DNA from: Torymus aiolomorphi
Taxonomy: Eukaryota; Arthropoda; Insecta; Hymenoptera; Torymidae
Direction: 5' to 3'
DNA: 64,000 nt
Assembly: GCA_036365515.1 (NCBI GenBank)
Contig: CM070873.1
Span: forward strand, 26,410,085 to 26,474,084
The position numbers and the translations under genes are program-made. Shown piece after piece: positions 60,196-64,000 of the stretch. Position 1 is the first letter of the stretch, and every line of letters begins with the position of its first letter. Under the pieces are notes generated by a model. It searched no databases and had not been told where the DNA came from. It saw nothing but the letters and a program-made list of their open reading frames with translations.

Positions 60196-60435
60196 TTGCG
60201 CTACGCGTACATAGCTCGCAATGTTTACTCCTTTCGGTATGCTTGCTCCCGAGATCGCTATAGTTGCAGTGTTCTCCTGACGGCCTCTCCCAGTCTTACT
60301 CTCTGTCTGCTGCGCCAGCAGACATTCGCAGGCTTATCCGCGAGACCACGAGAAGTGTTGGTCCGACTGCCTTGCCAGCTTACCGCATTTTTTCCTGTTT
60401 TTTCTCGCCCTGTGATTTCTCTTCTTTTTCCAACT

Positions 60436-61279
60436 ATGGAGTTTGCCTACACCTTGTTGTGTACAGTGGTCCTATTGTCTGCTACCTGCGTGGTCCTACA
60501 ACGTTTGTGCCGGGCGCTCCATTGTGTGCCGCGGCGATTTCAGCGGAGAGGCCGGCGCGTCTCTCGTCGACGAGCGCGACAACAAGCATCGGTCTCCGGC
60601 CCTCTGGACTGGCAGCATCCGAGGTCGGTCCTGCGGCGAGCGTTCGGCCCGGCCTACACCCTAGCCTCCGCCCGCCGTGCCCAAGACCAGCGCGAGGTTC
60701 GCGTGCCCGGTTACCACACCCCGAGGGCGTGTGCCGGCTGATCTGGCGATCGATATCCTCGATACTCACGGCGGGTTTTAGGATGTGATGCTCCGGGTAG
60801 CCGAGCCGTTTATTCAGCGCCACTGGGACCGTCAGGCTCTACGACTCTCCAATGACTGGCTCCAGCCGGAGTACCCGAGTCCGGATCCGGAGGATCTAGA
60901 GGAGCCGGAGGGGGCCTACGCTATTTATTTATATATCACGTATGGCCCTCAGGAGGACGAGGAGCAGGGACGCACGTACGGAGAGAGACTCAACCTCCCC
61001 ATGGATAGGGCGCATGCTGGCAGTACCGTTTACGGTTACTGCGAACTGTGCTCGGTGACCCTCCCCGTATGGCGAAACTGCCGGCCCTGTTTTGACTGGA
61101 GATCACCAGGAGGATCTCCGGAGTTTCGTATGCACGGGTTGCGTGGACCGTCAGTGGATGGCGAGTTAGACTTTGCGGGTATTATTGTTTCCCTTCTTAG
61201 GCATCTTATTATGCGTTATTTTATGTATTATATGTTTTTAACATGTTGGTTATGTATTATGTATTTTTTTGTATGTTGA
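60436..61279 (+). pseudogene. GC-rich unrecognised coding region, probably disrupted
   Basis: One frame from ATG 60436 begins MEFAYTLLCTVVLLSATCVV, a possible signal anchor, and becomes Arg-rich to a stop near 60741. A second frame (from ATG 60788 to 61279) has LRVAEPFIQRHWDRQALRLS, an acidic Pro-rich piece, a CxxC pair (YGYCELCSVTLPVWRNCRPC) and a hydrophobic C-terminus that could span a membrane. Upstream of 60788 the same frame is open but has a TAG at 60779-60781, so the two may be one gene broken by a stop and a frameshift. Base use is far more GC-rich than around it. I cannot name a family; it may be cargo of the inserted segment. Confidence 0.35.
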
Positions 61280-61514
61280 ATGAAAAAATGTAATCGTAAA
61301 GTGGACATAGTAGAAAATTGAGCGCGCCGAGTGTGTATCAATTGTACTCATATGTTTAATATATAATTTTTCATTTAATCCGTATGTTTTGCCTGTTTAT
61401 TCATTTATTCCTTTGTTCCCCTCTTGTCTTTCAATAGACTGTGGCCTGTTATTAGGTCCATTATTTAAAATATTGTAACGAGGTGATATTAAAATAATAT
61501 ACAGTGCACTTTTT

Positions 61515-61693
61515 TTCACGTTTTTTGCACTTTTTTAATACTGTAGAAAATCAGGATTACGTTGGCCCTATGCCTGATACAACTTTTTTCGCACCAAATT
61601 CTATGTCCACCAACGAGGGAGCGACTTTTTTTCAGTGGTACAATGAAAACTCGCCGGATTAAGTTTTTAACTTTAAAAACAAAATCGTTGAAA
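61515..61693 (+). pseudogene. Fragment of the copy-1-type polymerase
   Basis: The plus strand matches the minus strand of copy 1 around 37685-37830 (TAGAAAATCAGGATTACGT, CCTGATAC, FFQWYNE- and VFNFKN-encoding sequence), with one TAA inside. It has the same orientation as the copy-3 spliced gene. It is therefore probably the remains of copy 3's polymerase, separated by the 58975-61515 segment. Homology ends at about 61693. Confidence 0.65.
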
Positions 61694-62237
61694 TCATCGT
61701 TGGCTGCGCTGGCATTCTCTGTGCCGGCATCGATAGCATCGTCGCCGCCGCCTCCTTCGGCTCTTCTTGCATATGCCTCTCCTCCGATTCTATTCGATGT
61801 ATGTTATTCTGGCGTCCACAAGGTGATGGCGGAAGTGAAGGCCATATCGAACTCGCTGACGATGGTGATGATGGAGCCGTCGAAGACAAAAGGGAACGGT
61901 TTGAAAAAAAATCTTCTCTCGAAACAGCTGTAATTATTTTTGGTTTTATTTAAAAAATTGAAGTAAAAAAATTTATTTTTACAATAACGTATTTTTTTTT
62001 TATTAATAATGAAATCAAGTTTCTGGCAACCTGTTAAAACTTTCGTGTATGCGTTCTAATAAATCCCGCAAATCAGAATCGTTGTAAAGAGGTGAGTTAT
62101 CATCTTCGGTCTGGTCGGGAAACCATCTGATTTCTTGCACGAGAGGCACGTACTCAATCCGCTTCAAGGACAAGCATAAATGCGGATCACTAACAGGCAG
62201 TAAAGGAGTACCTTCAATGTATAATCGTCTTCGGATA
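61694..62237 (-). pseudogene. Diverged fragments of polymerase N-terminus and spliced-gene C-terminus (element fragment 4)
   Basis: On the minus strand, 61659-61889 encodes a Ser/Pro-rich stretch (SSIWPSLPPSP) like the polymerase N-terminal start. Between about 62017 and 62237 is an open C-terminal exon with HLCLSLKRIEYVPLVQEIRW and DLRDLLERIHESFNRLPE, clearly related to the last exon of the spliced gene but much diverged. An acceptor ending TAAG precedes it in the same phase as the other copies. The domain is thus conserved in sequence pattern across copies of different age, suggesting past selection on the protein. Confidence 0.6.
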
Positions 62238-62487
62238 TCTTACTGTAACATCATAGAAATTTTCTCTTATATAAAAACTCTCCTAGGCATATATTCTGAA
62301 ACCGCACAAACCAGTGCGAATCATTTATTGTAATAACCACTACATATGTTTTTAACTGTGAACAAGCGCGCCTTTAATCATGCGATTACCCTCGCATCTG
62401 TAACTTGCGTCGCGAGTATTTTTCTCCGGCATACCAAAGACAGCTGAAAAACATATCATATTCTCTTATAAACATTTATTATTAGTC

Positions 62488-63017
62488 TTGAACATACTCA
62501 TCGTCTCGTCGTCGAAGGAAGAAATGGTCTCAATCATCTACCGCTCCTCCAACCAGCCCCTACACACCAAGCAAGCCAACGAAGAGAGCATCTCCCCACC
62601 ATCCACAAGCGGGGAAATGCAGATAAGGATACATGGGGTATGGACGAATGCTTTGGGCAAGCAGCAGGGCAGATCGTGCGTGGAGGTCGAAACCACTGGC
62701 TAGGCAGTGTGCCACCAGTACCCCCTTTTATATATATTAACATTTTCTTTTGCTCCAATAAAGCTTCGTTCACAATAGTTGTTTATTCACTTGTTATTAA
62801 AATCCCAAATCCATCGATCCAAACGAACTCTCCAACTGCACATTCATCAATTATTATACTAATACGAAGAGCCCGACACTCCCTCCAAGAAGCTGCTAGA
62901 AACAGACGCCAGACCCCGCTTACGCATACATCCACGCTACTGCCACCTGACCACAAGGTAAGTTAATTTACATATAAATGATATAACGGGCATAACAAAT
63001 GGTGACAGCGGTGGGAT
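62488..63017 (+). mobile_element. Probable 5' LTR end and primer binding site of a Gypsy-like element
   Basis: A TATA-like TTTTATATATATT (about 62727) and a polyadenylation signal AATAAA (about 62757) precede ...CATAACAAA and TGGTGACAGCGGTGGGAT (63000-63017). The latter has the position and form of a tRNA primer binding site. The LTR should end just before 63000; its start cannot be fixed without the 3' copy, which is outside the window. Confidence 0.55.
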
Positions 63018-63158
63018 TTTTTTTGTTTTTATGTCGCGATATTTTAATTCAAGCCTGTCGTTTAAAACCGAGAAAGAGAAATTACTGTTTGACGATTGGA
63101 AAATTACTTAACCTTTCGCGACTTAAATAAACTCGGATAATCCGATTATAACTAGTGT

Positions 63159-64000
63159 ATGCCTGTAACTCGGAAAATGGCCGAGAAATTTAAAAATATG
63201 ACGCCGGAAGAAATCGCGACTCAAGCAGAAGAACTAGCAAACCGCGAAAAAAGGTTACGACAACAGGAACTCGAAATAGAAAAACAGTACGCACCAATCC
63301 AAAACCAATGGCTAGTCAAGAAGGACGAATCGCGCGTGCATAAAGTGCTGAACAGACATTAACTCAAATTCAAAGTGATTTAAAATTAGAAAGATCGAGA
63401 CGAAAATTGTTCGAGACGGCCGCGAGATAAAAGACTGAAATCGAGAAAAATTTATTGGCTGAACGCGCATAACTCGAAAAACGACTAGAAACCGCGCATG
63501 AACAAGGAAAAAGGTGGGAGATGGAAAAAGAAAATCGTAATCGCAAGGTGATCGACCCGGGGAGTGAAACCGACGTCAAAAAAAGGGCGAGACGAATAAA
63601 TCTGACAATATAACGGGTGAGTTAAAAAGTCAGTCGAGCCAGAATTCTCAAGAAAAAAGTTTTTTCGACGAAGTAGATGACTTAAGATTAAAAATTCAAC
63701 AAATACAAAGTATCTCAATAAACCCTAGTGCAAAGTCAGTCCCCCTTTCTCTTATAATTAAGGGAGCCCTCGCCGTGGTCCCTACTTTTGATGGCAAAAA
63801 TCTGTTTAAATTTATTAAAGCTTGTAAACGCCTAGAATCCCAAATACCGAGACTCGTGCAAGCTGATGCGGTGACACTCTTAAAAACAAAAGTTAGCGTT
63901 AACAAAAGTTAACAGAATGCGACAGGTATTCGCACCTCATCAAACCTCTAACCATTTTCGAGGTAAACTAGCCGCCCTCGCGAGACAGTCAAACGAATCA
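63159..64000 (+). pseudogene. Gag of a Gypsy-like LTR retrotransposon, decayed and cut by the window edge
   Basis: ATG at 63159 begins MPVTRKMAEKFKNMTPEEIA, followed by a Glu/Arg-rich coiled coil to a stop at 63360. Further frames to 63900 continue the protein, including VVPTFDGKNLFKFIKACKRLE, a pattern typical of the capsid start of insect Gypsy-type Gag. Several stops and frame changes (near 63360, 63427, 63470, 63600, 63910) show it is inactive here. The polymerase gene would be beyond the right edge. Confidence 0.65.

Noticed and set aside
60264..60788. 174-codon frame overlapping the GC-rich region
   Set aside because: GC-rich sequence opens several overlapping frames; this one lacks the N-terminal hydrophobic start and the CxxC pattern seen in the others.

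Overview
The window is nuclear DNA of an arthropod, most likely an insect. Its genes have many short introns with GT-AG borders, intergenic DNA is AT-rich, and the genes recognised are insect-type orthologues (small Maf, Dnmt2, CLEC16A/ema, Cdk2, tau). A parasitoid or other hymenopteran is my guess from the mix of elements, but nothing here proves it.

Host genes, 0.7-34.7 kb. In order: a partial terminal exon (-), small Maf bZIP (+), Dnmt2 tRNA methyltransferase (-), a complete 14-exon CLEC16A/ema gene (+) divergent from Dnmt2, a small Lys/Glu-rich hypothetical gene (-), a complete 5-exon Cdk2 (+), and the 3' half of a tau-type microtubule-associated protein gene (-). The tau part has five microtubule-binding repeats in three exons, two alternative last exons (23.9 kb and 17.0 kb) and a candidate 48-nt cassette exon. 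Its 5' exons lie beyond 34.73 kb and were not found, so the mobile-element block to the right may sit inside or beyond its 5' introns.

Non-autonomous elements crowd the introns and spacers. They include three long palindromes flanked by TTAA, a family with ends CCCTAG...GGG and 2-bp duplications whose interiors are unrelated minisatellites, a hAT-like MITE family in two copies, and other foldbacks.

Accessory block, 35.4-64 kb. A Polinton/Maverick-like or virus-like element is present as at least three decayed copies (36.5-42.8, 52.75-55.6, and 57.2-58.9 kb probably continuing at 61.5 kb) plus a divergent fragment at 61.7-62.2 kb. Its cassette has a protein-primed-type family B DNA polymerase with a long N-terminal extension. 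Next to it is an unrecognised multi-exon gene whose short introns recur at the same places in several copies. A coiled-coil/zinc-binding gene is transcribed divergently from that gene. Beside copy 1 lies a gene of tandemly duplicated short exons encoding an acidic, possibly secreted protein. A second, different family B polymerase with an HNH endonuclease VII-like insertion occupies 47.86-51.48 kb. An internally deleted non-LTR retrotransposon abuts it, and the 5' end of a Gypsy-like LTR element runs off the right edge.

The host genes are housekeeping or regulatory and form no pathway together. The unusual content is the repeated virus-like cassette, the tandem-exon gene and the palindromic or minisatellite-filled elements. 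Most element ORFs carry stops or frameshifts and are described as decayed.
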